Under the pieces are notes generated by a model that saw only the letters and a program-made list of their open reading frames with translations, ran no database searches and had not been told where the DNA came from. The position numbers and the translations under genes were made by a program. A stretch of 64,000 nucleotides of DNA from Bog-473 sp963782415 (lineage in GTDB: Bacteria; Actinomycetota; Acidimicrobiia; Acidimicrobiales; RAAP-2): NCBI GenBank assembly GCA_963782415.1, contig CAWAJT010000008.1:310001-374000 (forward strand), read 5' to 3'. Shown piece after piece: positions 44,314 to 52,623 of this stretch (position 1 is its first letter; every line of letters starts with the position of its first letter).

Positions 44314-45600
44314 ATGGAGATGCATCGCAGCAGACATCGACATCGCAAGGTGCTGAGCGCAGCCGCTTCAGCTGTGGTCTTGACGTTCATCCTGACTGGC
44401 TGTGGGACCCCGAGTTCGCGGTCGGCCGACTCGGGCGGGGCCGGTGCAGCGCCGGCAGCGGGTCTATCGATCACCATCGCGATGGTGACGTCGTTGACAG
44501 GCCTGGGGTCGTCACAATTCAGCCACGCTCCCGCAGGGTTCAATGCGCGAATTGCACTCCAGAATGCCCAAGGAGGTGTCAACGGTCACAAGCTCAAGGG
44601 CATCGTCATCGACGATCAGACGAGTCCGACCGAGGTCTCCACTGCGGTGCAAAGCGCTATATCGAAAGGAGCGCTCGGCATCGTCTCGGTGAGCCCGCTG
44701 TTCTTCCTAGCCGCCAAGTATCCGAACCAACAGGGCATTCCTGTCACGGGTGGCTTCTTCGACGGACCCGAGTGGGGCACGCCTCCGTACACCAACATGT
44801 TCGCATCGGATGTGGGGAGCGTGGATCCCAAGTACCCCGTAAATACCGGAATCGGGTCGTTCATGAAGGCACACGGCGGGACCGCGATCTGCTCGTATGG
44901 CTACGGGATCTCACCTTCGTCGACCCGTTCCGCAATCGGTACGGCCAAGTCCTTCGAACACGCCGGTGGGACGCAGGGTGTCCTCGACACCTCCATTCCC
45001 TTCGGATCGGTGCAGATGACGACGCCAGCCCTCGTTGCCAAGCAGAAAGGTTGCGATGCCTTCTATGCCGGGCTGGACGACAACTCGAATTTCGCACTCG
45101 CCACCGCCCTCAAGCAAGAGGGGGTCAGGCCGAAAGTCATGCTCTTCCCGACCGGATTCGAAGCGAGCGTTGTTGATTCACCCGCCTGGAAATCGCTGCT
45201 TGGCGGATACTTCACGGCCGAGTTCCGTCCGTTCCAGCTTCCTGATGCAGGGACGCGCCAGATGCAGGCTGCCCTCCAGAAGTACGAACATTTCACATCG
45301 ACCGAGTTCCCCTCCTTTAGCCAGTACGAGTCGTGGCTCGGCGCGGACCTCATGATCAAGGGACTCGAGCTGGCGGGAAAGAGCCCGACGTCGTCTGGCG
45401 TGATCCACGCGCTACGAAGCATGAAGTCCTACGATGGCAATGGACTATTGGCGCAGCCCGTCAACTATTCGACGATCTTCGGTCACGATCTGGCCAAACA
45501 GTGTTCGTGGTACATGGTCGCTAAGAAGAAGGGATTCGTACCGACTTCCTCCACGCCGTGGTGCGGTTCGGATCTGCCCGGCACGACGACGGTTCAATGA
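44314..45600 (+). CDS. ABC-transporter substrate-binding lipoprotein (Peripla_BP_6 type)
   Basis: 428 aa, AGGAG upstream of ATG 44314. The signal sequence ends in a lipobox ILTGC, so the mature protein is lipid-anchored outside the membrane. The domain is a type I periplasmic-binding fold like LivJ/LivK: TIAMVTSLTGLGSSQF at its start, VIDDQTSPTEV, FFDGPEWGTPP and FPSFSQYESWLGADLMIKGLE. It is nearly collinear with the frameshifted paralogue at 12490-13730 and keeps the KLKGIVIDD segment where that copy is broken. No LivH/M/G/F genes are near, so it must work with a transporter encoded elsewhere or act as a stand-alone receptor. Confidence 0.88.
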   Translation: MEMHRSRHRHRKVLSAAASAVVLTFILTGCGTPSSRSADSGGAGAAPAAGLSITIAMVTSLTGLGSSQFSHAPAGFNARIALQNAQGGVNGHKLKGIVIDDQTSPTEVSTAVQSAISKGALGIVSVSPLFFLAAKYPNQQGIPVTGGFFDGPEWGTPPYTNMFASDVGSVDPKYPVNTGIGSFMKAHGGTAICSYGYGISPSSTRSAIGTAKSFEHAGGTQGVLDTSIPFGSVQMTTPALVAKQKGCDAFYAGLDDNSNFALATALKQEGVRPKVMLFPTGFEASVVDSPAWKSLLGGYFTAEFRPFQLPDAGTRQMQAALQKYEHFTSTEFPSFSQYESWLGADLMIKGLELAGKSPTSSGVIHALRSMKSYDGNGLLAQPVNYSTIFGHDLAKQCSWYMVAKKKGFVPTSSTPWCGSDLPGTTTVQ

Positions 45601-45763
45601 TGAGCATCTGTTGGATCCGATCTCGGGCCGCCGGACACCCTGCGCATCCGGGGCTTCATCCCGGCCGAGCATCCGAGCCTGCTTGTGTCCAGACATCCAT
45701 ACCAGTCGGATGGCAAATGAGATGTCTTGTCTTGGTACGAAAACGACGAGTCGAGGAGGCGGC

Positions 45764-47443
45764 ATGAACCATCATTCGTTGGGCGCTGCAGATCGCGTGC
45801 AGTCCGGGTTCACTCGCCGAACGTTCCTGGCCGGCGCCGGGATTACCGCGGCCGGAGCCGCGCTCGTGGCCTGTGGCAACGCGAAGAGCCCAAGCACAAG
45901 TGCCAGATCTGGCAATGGTGTTTCGAGTGCGAAGCCTCAACGCGGCGGTTCGCTGGTTTTCGGTGTGGACGCGGAGGAGCAGGGATTCGACCCCACCCAG
46001 GCCCGCTTCGACGAGGTCGGTGTCATGTATGCCCGCACCGTCTTTGACCCGCTGACCATCATCACATCGAGCGGCGATTGGGCGCCCTACTTGGCCAAGT
46101 CGGTGCAACCCAACGCCGATCACACGGCATGGACCGTGACCCTGCGCGACGGTCTGGTGTTTCACGACGGCACGCCGTGTGACGGCGCGGCGCTGCTGAA
46201 CAACTTTGAGGCCCACGCACATTCGGTGCTCACCGGCGTCGTAATCAACCCCACACTGGACACCATCAGCCAGACCGGGCCCAACGCAGTGACGATCTCT
46301 TTCACGTCGCCCTGGGTGCCATTCCCCTTCTACCTGGCCGGAGGCGTCGGCGGCCAGATCGCCTATGTCGTCGCACCATCCATGCTCTCGAATCCCAACG
46401 GAACCTCCCATCCGGTCGGAACGGGCCCATTTGTTTTCAAGGAGTGGGTCCCCAACGCCCACTTCACAGCCACTGCTAATCCGAACTACTGGCGCAAGGG
46501 CATGCCCTATTTGTCCCAGATCACATTCAAGCCCATTCCCAATGAGCAGGCCCGTTCCGAGGCGCTCAAGTCGGGGACCATCGACCTCATGGTCACCAGC
46601 ACACCTCAGCTCATCTCCGAGTACCGAGGCAACACGAATTATTCGTATATCGACGACTCAGCCCATGTCGCGGGTGAGCCGGACATGTTCTGTACCCAGC
46701 TCAACTGCCTGGCCAAACCGTTTAGCGACCCCAAGCTACGCCTGGCTGCTGCTCAGGCGATCGATCGGAACCAGTATTCGAGGGTGATCGATGGTGGGGT
46801 GCTCCCGGTCAGCACCGGTCTCTTCACCTCTGGCTCGTCGTACTACTCGGCTACTGGGTACCCCAAGTACAACCCGTCGCAGTCCAAGAAGCTTGTCGAC
46901 GAGGCCGCCAAGGCCAACGGGGGGCCGATCTCATTCACTTACAGCTCGACGACGGGTCCGGCGGCCCTGCGGGCGGCCCAATACCTCCAGCAGGCTTGGC
47001 AAGCGGTGGGATTCAAGGTCAAGACCTCGACGGTCCAACAAAACCAGCTCATCAACACGGCGCTGGGCGGCAAATACGAGGCCGCGGGTTGGCGCCAATT
47101 CGGAGCGGTCGATCCCGACCTCAACTACATCTTCTGGAGCACCACGACGGTCAGCGCCGGATCTCTCTCCATAAACATGGCGCGGAACTCTGATCCCAAA
47201 ATCGAGACTGCGCTGCTCGCGGGGCGTTCGAGCACAGAGAAGGGCATACGGGATGCTGCTTACAAGACTGTGAACAAGCGGCTTGCCCTCGACCTGCCCT
47301 ATCTCTGGACGGATCGGGCCGTCTGGGCCGTCGTCGGCGACCACAAGGTGGAGAACTTCAACAATCCGACCACGCCCGAGGGTGACCCCGCCTACGGCAT
47401 GATCGGGGGTGCAATCTGGCCGACGCAGGTCTGGATCAGCTAG
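45764..47443 (+). CDS. ABC-transporter substrate-binding lipoprotein (family 5, peptide/nickel type)
   Basis: 559 aa from ATG 45764, with GAGGAGG upstream. The N-terminus has a twin-arginine-type signal (TRRTFLAGAGITAAG) that ends in a lipobox LVACG. The SBP family 5 core follows: GGSLVFGVDAEEQGFDPTQ, WTVTLRDGLVFHDGTPCDG, GTGPFVFKEWVPN and NPNYWRKG. It would deliver oligopeptides, nickel-chelates or sugars to a Dpp/Opp-type permease, but none is encoded nearby. It lies 163 bp after the other solute-binding gene, so the two may be co-transcribed. Confidence 0.88.
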   Translation: MNHHSLGAADRVQSGFTRRTFLAGAGITAAGAALVACGNAKSPSTSARSGNGVSSAKPQRGGSLVFGVDAEEQGFDPTQARFDEVGVMYARTVFDPLTIITSSGDWAPYLAKSVQPNADHTAWTVTLRDGLVFHDGTPCDGAALLNNFEAHAHSVLTGVVINPTLDTISQTGPNAVTISFTSPWVPFPFYLAGGVGGQIAYVVAPSMLSNPNGTSHPVGTGPFVFKEWVPNAHFTATANPNYWRKGMPYLSQITFKPIPNEQARSEALKSGTIDLMVTSTPQLISEYRGNTNYSYIDDSAHVAGEPDMFCTQLNCLAKPFSDPKLRLAAAQAIDRNQYSRVIDGGVLPVSTGLFTSGSSYYSATGYPKYNPSQSKKLVDEAAKANGGPISFTYSSTTGPAALRAAQYLQQAWQAVGFKVKTSTVQQNQLINTALGGKYEAAGWRQFGAVDPDLNYIFWSTTTVSAGSLSINMARNSDPKIETALLAGRSSTEKGIRDAAYKTVNKRLALDLPYLWTDRAVWAVVGDHKVENFNNPTTPEGDPAYGMIGGAIWPTQVWIS

Positions 47444-47996
47444 GTCGGGCGCCTTCACGCACTTGGCCGGGTTGTCTCATTACCTTCGGGGTCGTTCCAC
47501 TCTGTGACCGTGCCTACTGCACCGCCCGACACAACCTGTTGTTGAGATCGACGTGCCGTGGGGCTTGGTGAGTACCGCGAGATCGGATGTGCGCCTCGCC
47601 GAGGGCGTGTCAGTTGGGTAAACACTGAGAACTCGTCACTCTGTGTCCCGCGCCATTGTACGCAGCGATCGGCATTCTGTATTTCTCTGACCTGTACTTT
47701 CGGTGCATCGGCATGATCTCTCGAGCCGAGGTGTCGGTTCCGCGTCACGGACCGATGTTCGGACCTGCAATGGTCGAAGAAGCTGACCGCAGCCCGTTTG
47801 CTTGACTTGGCGCCTTCAATCCAACCGGAGAGAGAGAATCGCCCGGAAATGACCGATTGCGATGGCTTGATCTCCGAACCACCGATCTCCGAACCACCGA
47901 TCTCCGAACCACCGATCTCCGAACCACCGATCTCAGAACCACCGATCTCAGAACCACCGATCTCAAGGACGAACGGTTCGGTTCCGATGGAAAGGT
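47444..47996. other. intergenic with minisatellite
   Basis: Apart from the 15-bp tandem repeat at 47869-47968 nothing is recognised. A GAAAGG ribosome-binding site for the next gene lies at the right end. Confidence 0.45.
47869..47968. repeat. 15-bp tandem repeat (minisatellite)
   Basis: Six full copies of GATCTCCGAACCACC and a partial seventh; the fifth and sixth differ by one base (GATCTCA). Because 15 is a multiple of three, all frames stay open and give five-residue repeats such as ISEPP or DLRTT on the plus strand and EIGGS on the minus strand. It is 28 bp from the start of the membrane-protein gene. Repeat number probably varies by slipped-strand replication. Confidence 0.85.
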
Positions 47997-48860
47997 ATGG
48001 CCTTTGAACAGATTTCAACGCGGCCATTCCATGCCGTACCCGGACCAGTGACCCGACCGGTCGACGACCCGGCGCGTCGGGCGTTGCGCCGGGCCCTGAA
48101 CAACCCGGTCATGGGCTTCGCACCCTGGATCATCTTCTCAATCATCGAAGGCCCGGGTCGCTTTGCCGCAGCTGCGGGTGCTGCCTTGGGTGCAGCACTT
48201 CTGATCCTGGTACTCGGCATCGCCATTGGTAGCAGAGGCAAGTTGCTCGACCTCGCAGCAATCGGCTTCTTCGCGGTTCTGCTTGCCTTGGGATTGGTTG
48301 TGGGACCCAGCACTCAAGTGTGGCTCGAGAGGTGGTCCGGGGAGATCTCGAACGCCATGATCGTTCTGGTCGCACTTGGATCAGTCGTGCTGCGTCGACC
48401 GTTCACACTCCAGTACGCGCACGAGATGACGGACCGGGAGTACTGGGACGCACCCCTCTTCTTGCACATCAACTATGTCCTCACCTGGGTGTGGATCGCC
48501 TCGTTCTTCATCACCGCGGCCGTGGGCTGGTATGGAGACGGACCCTTGCATCAGCCGGACAACATCTGGACGAACTGGATCGTGTCCATCGCCGTCCTTA
48601 TCTTCGCCATCCGCTTCACCGAGTGGTATCCCGACCGGGCCAAGTCGGCGGCATTGCGGACAGCCGGAGTAGCTGAAGGTACCGATCCCCGTTCGGTCAC
48701 GACGGGCGCCCTGTTCGTGCCCCTGGCGGCCTACCTCGTGCCGATCGGTTTCGTCTTCCTCGTATTCAATACCGCACCCTGGTGGATCGCCGTGTCCCTC
48801 ATCGTCATCGGTGGAACGATCACCCGGCAATTGCAGCAGGCCGAAGGAGTCAAACCTTGA
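47997..48860 (+). CDS. multi-pass membrane protein of unknown function
   Basis: 287 aa. About seven hydrophobic segments; a cytosolic Arg-rich N-terminus (DDPARRALRRALNN) precedes NPVMGFAPWIIFSIIEGPGRF. The central loop LRRPFTLQYAHEMTDREYWDAPLFLHINYVLTWVW is strongly conserved-looking, with aromatic and acidic residues. I know similar sequences only as hypothetical proteins or septation-protein-A-like proteins. The gene ends 73 bp before the hydrolase gene in the same direction. Confidence 0.65.
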   Translation: MAFEQISTRPFHAVPGPVTRPVDDPARRALRRALNNPVMGFAPWIIFSIIEGPGRFAAAAGAALGAALLILVLGIAIGSRGKLLDLAAIGFFAVLLALGLVVGPSTQVWLERWSGEISNAMIVLVALGSVVLRRPFTLQYAHEMTDREYWDAPLFLHINYVLTWVWIASFFITAAVGWYGDGPLHQPDNIWTNWIVSIAVLIFAIRFTEWYPDRAKSAALRTAGVAEGTDPRSVTTGALFVPLAAYLVPIGFVFLVFNTAPWWIAVSLIVIGGTITRQLQQAEGVKP

Positions 48861-48933
48861 GATCCATCGGCGCCCAAACGCCACCGCGGCGACGGACACA
48901 GCCGAGACACACATCAATCCTGGAGACCTAACC

Positions 48934-50121
48934 ATGCAGCGGTTCTATGACGACGAAGGCATGAACTTCGCGGTCCTCCTTAGCCTGGGATTCGCGTATG
49001 CCAACCTCGCCGACGTCGGTGAGACACTTGCCACAATCGAACGCATTCCAGAAGGCGACGGGGAGGCCTGGATCACTCAGTGGTCGGCGCTGGCTGACCG
49101 CCTGGCATCTCAGGCTGAAGATGCGCTTCAGGGGGCCCACCTCGTCACGGCCCGCTCGCGATTCTTGCGGGCCTCGACCTATTTCGACCACGCCTCGGCG
49201 ATGTCGCCGGGCAGCAAGGACCCGTCGAGATACACCGGACTCTGGGAGCGCCATCGCCACTGTTGGGATCGGGCGGTTGACCTCTTCGAAACACCGGTCG
49301 AGCGGGTCGAGATTCCCTTTGAAGGCACGATCTTGGCGGGTTACCTCTTCCGCTCCACTGCGAGCGGACCGCGTCCTACGGTCATCCTCAACAATGGTTC
49401 GGATGGACCGGTGAGCTCGCAGTGGAGTCTCGGAGGGCGCGCCGCAGTGCAACGAGGCTGGAACGCCATTACGTTCGATGGGCCGGGTCAAGGCGCCGCG
49501 CTGCACCGCCAGGGCCTCTACTTCCGCCACGACTGGGAAACGGTTATCACCGCGGTCGTCGAGTTCCTCTTGGCGCGCGACGACGTAGACGGGAAGAAGA
49601 TCGCTCTCCAGGGAATCAGTCAAGCCGGCTACTGGGCCCCGCGCGCCGCGGCCTTCGAGCACCGCCTCGCCGCGCTCGTCGCCGACCCAGGGGTCATGAG
49701 TGTTGTTTCTTCTTGGGAGCGACACCTCCCACCTGAGATGGTGGCGATGCTCGACCAGGGGAATAGGGAGGACTTTGACGCCTTGATGGGGGCCGACCCC
49801 GATCCGAATCGTCGCGCCATGCTGGCCTGGAGGATGGCCCCTTACGGGCTGACGTCGTTGTTCGACACCTACATCGCGGCACGAAAGATGACCCTCGACG
49901 ATCAAACAGTCGCGCAGATTGAATGTCCGACCCTGGTGCTTGATCCGGACCACGAGCAGTTCTGGCCCGGGCAGTCCCAAGCGCTCTACGACGCCCTCAC
50001 CTGCCGCAAGGAGTTGGCGCGATTCACGGTGGCCGAGGGTGCCGACTGGCACTGTGAGCCCGCCGCGCAAAGTCTTCGCGACGAGCGGGTGTTCGACTTT
50101 CTCGAAGACGTCATGGCTTGA
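48934..50121 (+). CDS. alpha/beta hydrolase (FrsA/DUF1100-like C-C hydrolase type)
   Basis: 395 aa from ATG 48934 (GGAGA upstream). A helical N-terminal cap domain (about residues 1-130) precedes the hydrolase fold: IPFEGTILAGYLF, GSDGP (oxyanion region), the nucleophile elbow GISQAGYW, acid Asp in LVLDPDHEQFW and His in ADWHCEP. The cap-first layout is that of FrsA-like and 2,6-dihydroxypseudooxynicotine-hydrolase-like enzymes, which cleave C-C or ester bonds of aromatic side chains. Substrate unknown. Confidence 0.82.
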   Translation: MQRFYDDEGMNFAVLLSLGFAYANLADVGETLATIERIPEGDGEAWITQWSALADRLASQAEDALQGAHLVTARSRFLRASTYFDHASAMSPGSKDPSRYTGLWERHRHCWDRAVDLFETPVERVEIPFEGTILAGYLFRSTASGPRPTVILNNGSDGPVSSQWSLGGRAAVQRGWNAITFDGPGQGAALHRQGLYFRHDWETVITAVVEFLLARDDVDGKKIALQGISQAGYWAPRAAAFEHRLAALVADPGVMSVVSSWERHLPPEMVAMLDQGNREDFDALMGADPDPNRRAMLAWRMAPYGLTSLFDTYIAARKMTLDDQTVAQIECPTLVLDPDHEQFWPGQSQALYDALTCRKELARFTVAEGADWHCEPAAQSLRDERVFDFLEDVMA

Positions 50122-50242
50122 ATGCGCATGCTGACTGCTTCGCCTTGCTCGTTTTCGACGTCGTTCACCGACTCGGCCGCAGGCGGCGGGGCTCAGCCGT
50201 AGTGGCGGTCAAGGACTTCCGCCATGATCCCGAGAAGAGGAG

Positions 50243-51547
50243 ATGGGGTTTGATGCGATCGAGGCCGTCTCCTGCGACAGCGGCACGCGGTCTGTTGCCC
50301 CCGGGACCGTGGCGCTCGATCGCGGCGCGGGCCTGACCGAATCGATCTGCGCCGAGTTCTTTGAGCGCATTCCATGCGGATTGCAGGTGGTCGCTGCAGC
50401 GACCCTCTCTGCGCAACCCACCCTAGCTTCCGTCCAGTCTGCGGCCGAGGTGGTCGCAGACCGGCACCCGGTCCTTGCAAGCACCTTGGTCCGTGTGGGT
50501 GCCGACGGGTGGCGGTTTCGGCGCGCTCGTCCCGCACCGGTGACGGTGAGCCTGGCGCCACCTGGGACGGCGTGGCGCCAGCGGTTCACCGCGGCATTCG
50601 ACGAACCGCTCGATACAGGCCAGGCCCTCTGGCGTGTCGAGCTGGTCGAAAGGCCGACCCGCACAACAGAGCCTGCCGTGCTGATTGTCGTCGCGCACCA
50701 CGCTGCGGTGGACGGAGTCAGCGCAGCAACGCTCCTATGTGAGCTCGCCGCGTTGGCGCTTGGCCAACCGCTTCATCCGAAGACGCCCGAGAGGGTGGCG
50801 CCGATGGAGGACCTGTTTCGTCTCGACAAAGGTGCCCCAGCCAACCCTGGGCGGGTCTCGAAAGCCGAGGCGTGGCGGGTTGTTCAGACGGCGCCCGTCG
50901 AGGCTCGTCGGTTTCGGTGCACCATGCGCTCCGTACCCGGTGAGGCGGTGCAGGCGCTGCGCACGCGGGCTCGGAACGAAGGGACCACGGTGACGGGTGC
51001 GCTCATGGCGGTGCTTGCCGACGCCCGTCGCCGGTTTGCCTGGGCGACGGGGACCGTCGGGTTCAACATCCCCGCTGACGTCCGCCCCCGGGTCAGCCCG
51101 CCGCTCTCCGGCGACCACGTCGGTGCCTACTTCTCGAGGGCCCACGTGATCGCCCAGATGGCCGAGCTCGATCAGGATGTGTGGTCGCGCGCCCGCACGC
51201 TCGAGGCGGCCCTCCGCGAAGACCTGACTCGGTGCCTGGTCAGGCGGCCGTGGACGCCCGAGGACGTCAGTGACCTCCTCGACCAGGTGAGCCGGCCAGG
51301 TCGTTCGGTCTTCGACCTGGCGTACTTGCTCACAAACCTGGGTGCCGTCGATGCCGGTGACGTTCTCACCGGCATATGGTTCACAACCGTTCAGACCGCC
51401 GGGGTCGAGGCGTTCGTCGTGAGCTGCGCCACGGTTGACGACACTCTTCATTTGACGGTTGCATGGCCTGAGCCCTTGGTCCGGCCGTCGGAGGGCGAGG
51501 ATCTCGCCAACGCGCTTGTTGAGGGTCTCGGCGACCTCATCTCCTGA
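50243..51547 (+). CDS. condensation-domain-like acyltransferase (PapA/WES type)
   Basis: 434 aa, GAAGAGG upstream. The active-site motif is HHAAVDG (HHxxxDG) at about residues 153-159. The C-terminal half has GFNIPADVRPR and the SxFDLAYLLTNLG region, matching the BAHD/condensation and PapA-type acyltransferases that esterify lipid alcohols with acyl-CoA or carrier-bound acyl groups. It stands alone, without NRPS or PKS domains, and about 120 bp after the hydrolase gene, so the two might act on a common ester. Confidence 0.75.
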   Translation: MGFDAIEAVSCDSGTRSVAPGTVALDRGAGLTESICAEFFERIPCGLQVVAAATLSAQPTLASVQSAAEVVADRHPVLASTLVRVGADGWRFRRARPAPVTVSLAPPGTAWRQRFTAAFDEPLDTGQALWRVELVERPTRTTEPAVLIVVAHHAAVDGVSAATLLCELAALALGQPLHPKTPERVAPMEDLFRLDKGAPANPGRVSKAEAWRVVQTAPVEARRFRCTMRSVPGEAVQALRTRARNEGTTVTGALMAVLADARRRFAWATGTVGFNIPADVRPRVSPPLSGDHVGAYFSRAHVIAQMAELDQDVWSRARTLEAALREDLTRCLVRRPWTPEDVSDLLDQVSRPGRSVFDLAYLLTNLGAVDAGDVLTGIWFTTVQTAGVEAFVVSCATVDDTLHLTVAWPEPLVRPSEGEDLANALVEGLGDLIS

Positions 51548-51986
51548 CCCGTCCACCCACCCTCCAGGGCCGATGGCTCTCCAAGCTACCGATTCACCCG
51601 CCGACGGCGACCCGAGTGATCCCTTGAGCTCGCCTTGGGCATTCGACGGGTTCATTCTCGGTGAGTGCAACCTTGGAGCCCGAACCAGCCTGAGGGCCGA
51701 TGGTCGACTCGTCGGCAACTCCTCAGCGCCCCGCTTCCTTGGCAGTGGTCAGGCCACACCCAGGTGGAGTTCCCGGTTCGGCCGACCGGCAATCCCACCA
51801 GATTCACACGGATTCCAGAGATTCTGTCCGCTGCCGGCGCCTAGCCAATGTGCCCTCCGCCGTGGTGTCGCGTCACGATCCACTCGGTCCTCGTTACGGC
51901 CAGACCTCGGCGGCCGGTCCAGGCAGCCCGAAACTTTCGTCTTTCGATGACGGAGCAGATCGACAAGCGTGAGTGTCTCGGCTCGG
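51548..51986. other. intergenic, nothing recognised
   Basis: About 440 bp between the convergent acyltransferase and MarR genes. An open frame from 51574 has ordinary codons but no known domain; it runs to 51950. I do not count it as a gene. Confidence 0.35.
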
Positions 51987-52493
51987 CTACACGATCGACG
52001 AGCGCCGCAGGTACGCACGTAGGCGCACCTCGTCTCCGACGTCCAACGCGCCGAGCAGGGAATCAAGCGCAGCGAAGGTGGCGTCCCCCAGTTCGGCCCG
52101 CAATTCGTCCTCGATCTTTCGCGCCGTTGCGCTCTGGTGGGCCAGGAAGGCGGCCCCCCGAGGTGTGATGGCTACCGACTTCTCCCTCTTGCTGGTGGTC
52201 GAATCGGCTACAACGACGTAGCCACGAGCACGGAGTTCCGCCACGACCTTGGCTGCCCCCTGTCTGGTGATGCCGAGTTCTCGTCCAACGGCCGAGATGG
52301 TCGATCCAGCCTCTTCGGAGCACACTCGCAACGCACGACCATCGGGGAATCGGCGGTCGCCGAACCCCGCCTCGGTCATGGCTCGGTCCAGTCGAAGTTG
52401 GTATCCGAGCCAGGCACGTCGAAGCGCCGCTCCGAGCCCTCCGGGCTTCGACGAAACGTGCGACGTGCCCGCGCCGGTGTCCACGCGACACAT
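51987..52493 (-). CDS. MarR-family transcriptional regulator
   Basis: 168 aa from ATG 52493. Winged helix: STISAVGRELGITRQGAAKVVAELRARGYVVVADSTTSKREKSVAITPRGAAFL, with the usual recognition helix and a wing in which the DRR motif is replaced by SKREK. Divergent from the secreted-protein operon, separated by 130 bp that contain a good promoter, so it probably regulates that operon and itself. Confidence 0.83.
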   Translation of the reverse strand: MCRVDTGAGTSHVSSKPGGLGAALRRAWLGYQLRLDRAMTEAGFGDRRFPDGRALRVCSEEAGSTISAVGRELGITRQGAAKVVAELRARGYVVVADSTTSKREKSVAITPRGAAFLAHQSATARKIEDELRAELGDATFAALDSLLGALDVGDEVRLRAYLRRSSIV

Positions 52494-52514
52494 GTTAGCA
52501 AACTGTGAACTTAG

Positions 52515-52543
52515 TTGACAATAGATCTCCGGCGCCGGATACT
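52515..52543 (+). promoter_or_regulatory. promoter of the secreted protein-phosphoesterase operon
   Basis: TTGACA (52515-52520), 17-bp spacer, GATACT (52538-52543): near-consensus boxes, the best promoter seen in the window. The MarR start is 22 bp upstream of the -35 box, so the two promoters overlap. Confidence 0.65.
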
Positions 52544-52623
52544 TCGAGCATGCGGCGCGCTGGCAGCAGTCTTTGCTGGGTCGGGCTGTGGGCCAAAGTG
52601 GTGTGTGCAGAGGAGTCGGCTTC

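Noticed and set aside
47869..47968. CRISPR array
   Set aside because: The units are 15 bp, contiguous and without spacers.
47455..48027. Minus-strand protein with EIGGS repeats, or a plus-strand pentapeptide-repeat protein
   Set aside because: The repeats follow from a 15-bp minisatellite open in all frames; flanking sequence in any of these frames is not protein-like and overlaps the membrane-protein start.
51574..51950. Possible gene downstream of the acyltransferase
   Set aside because: Open frame without ribosome-binding site, domain or operon support.
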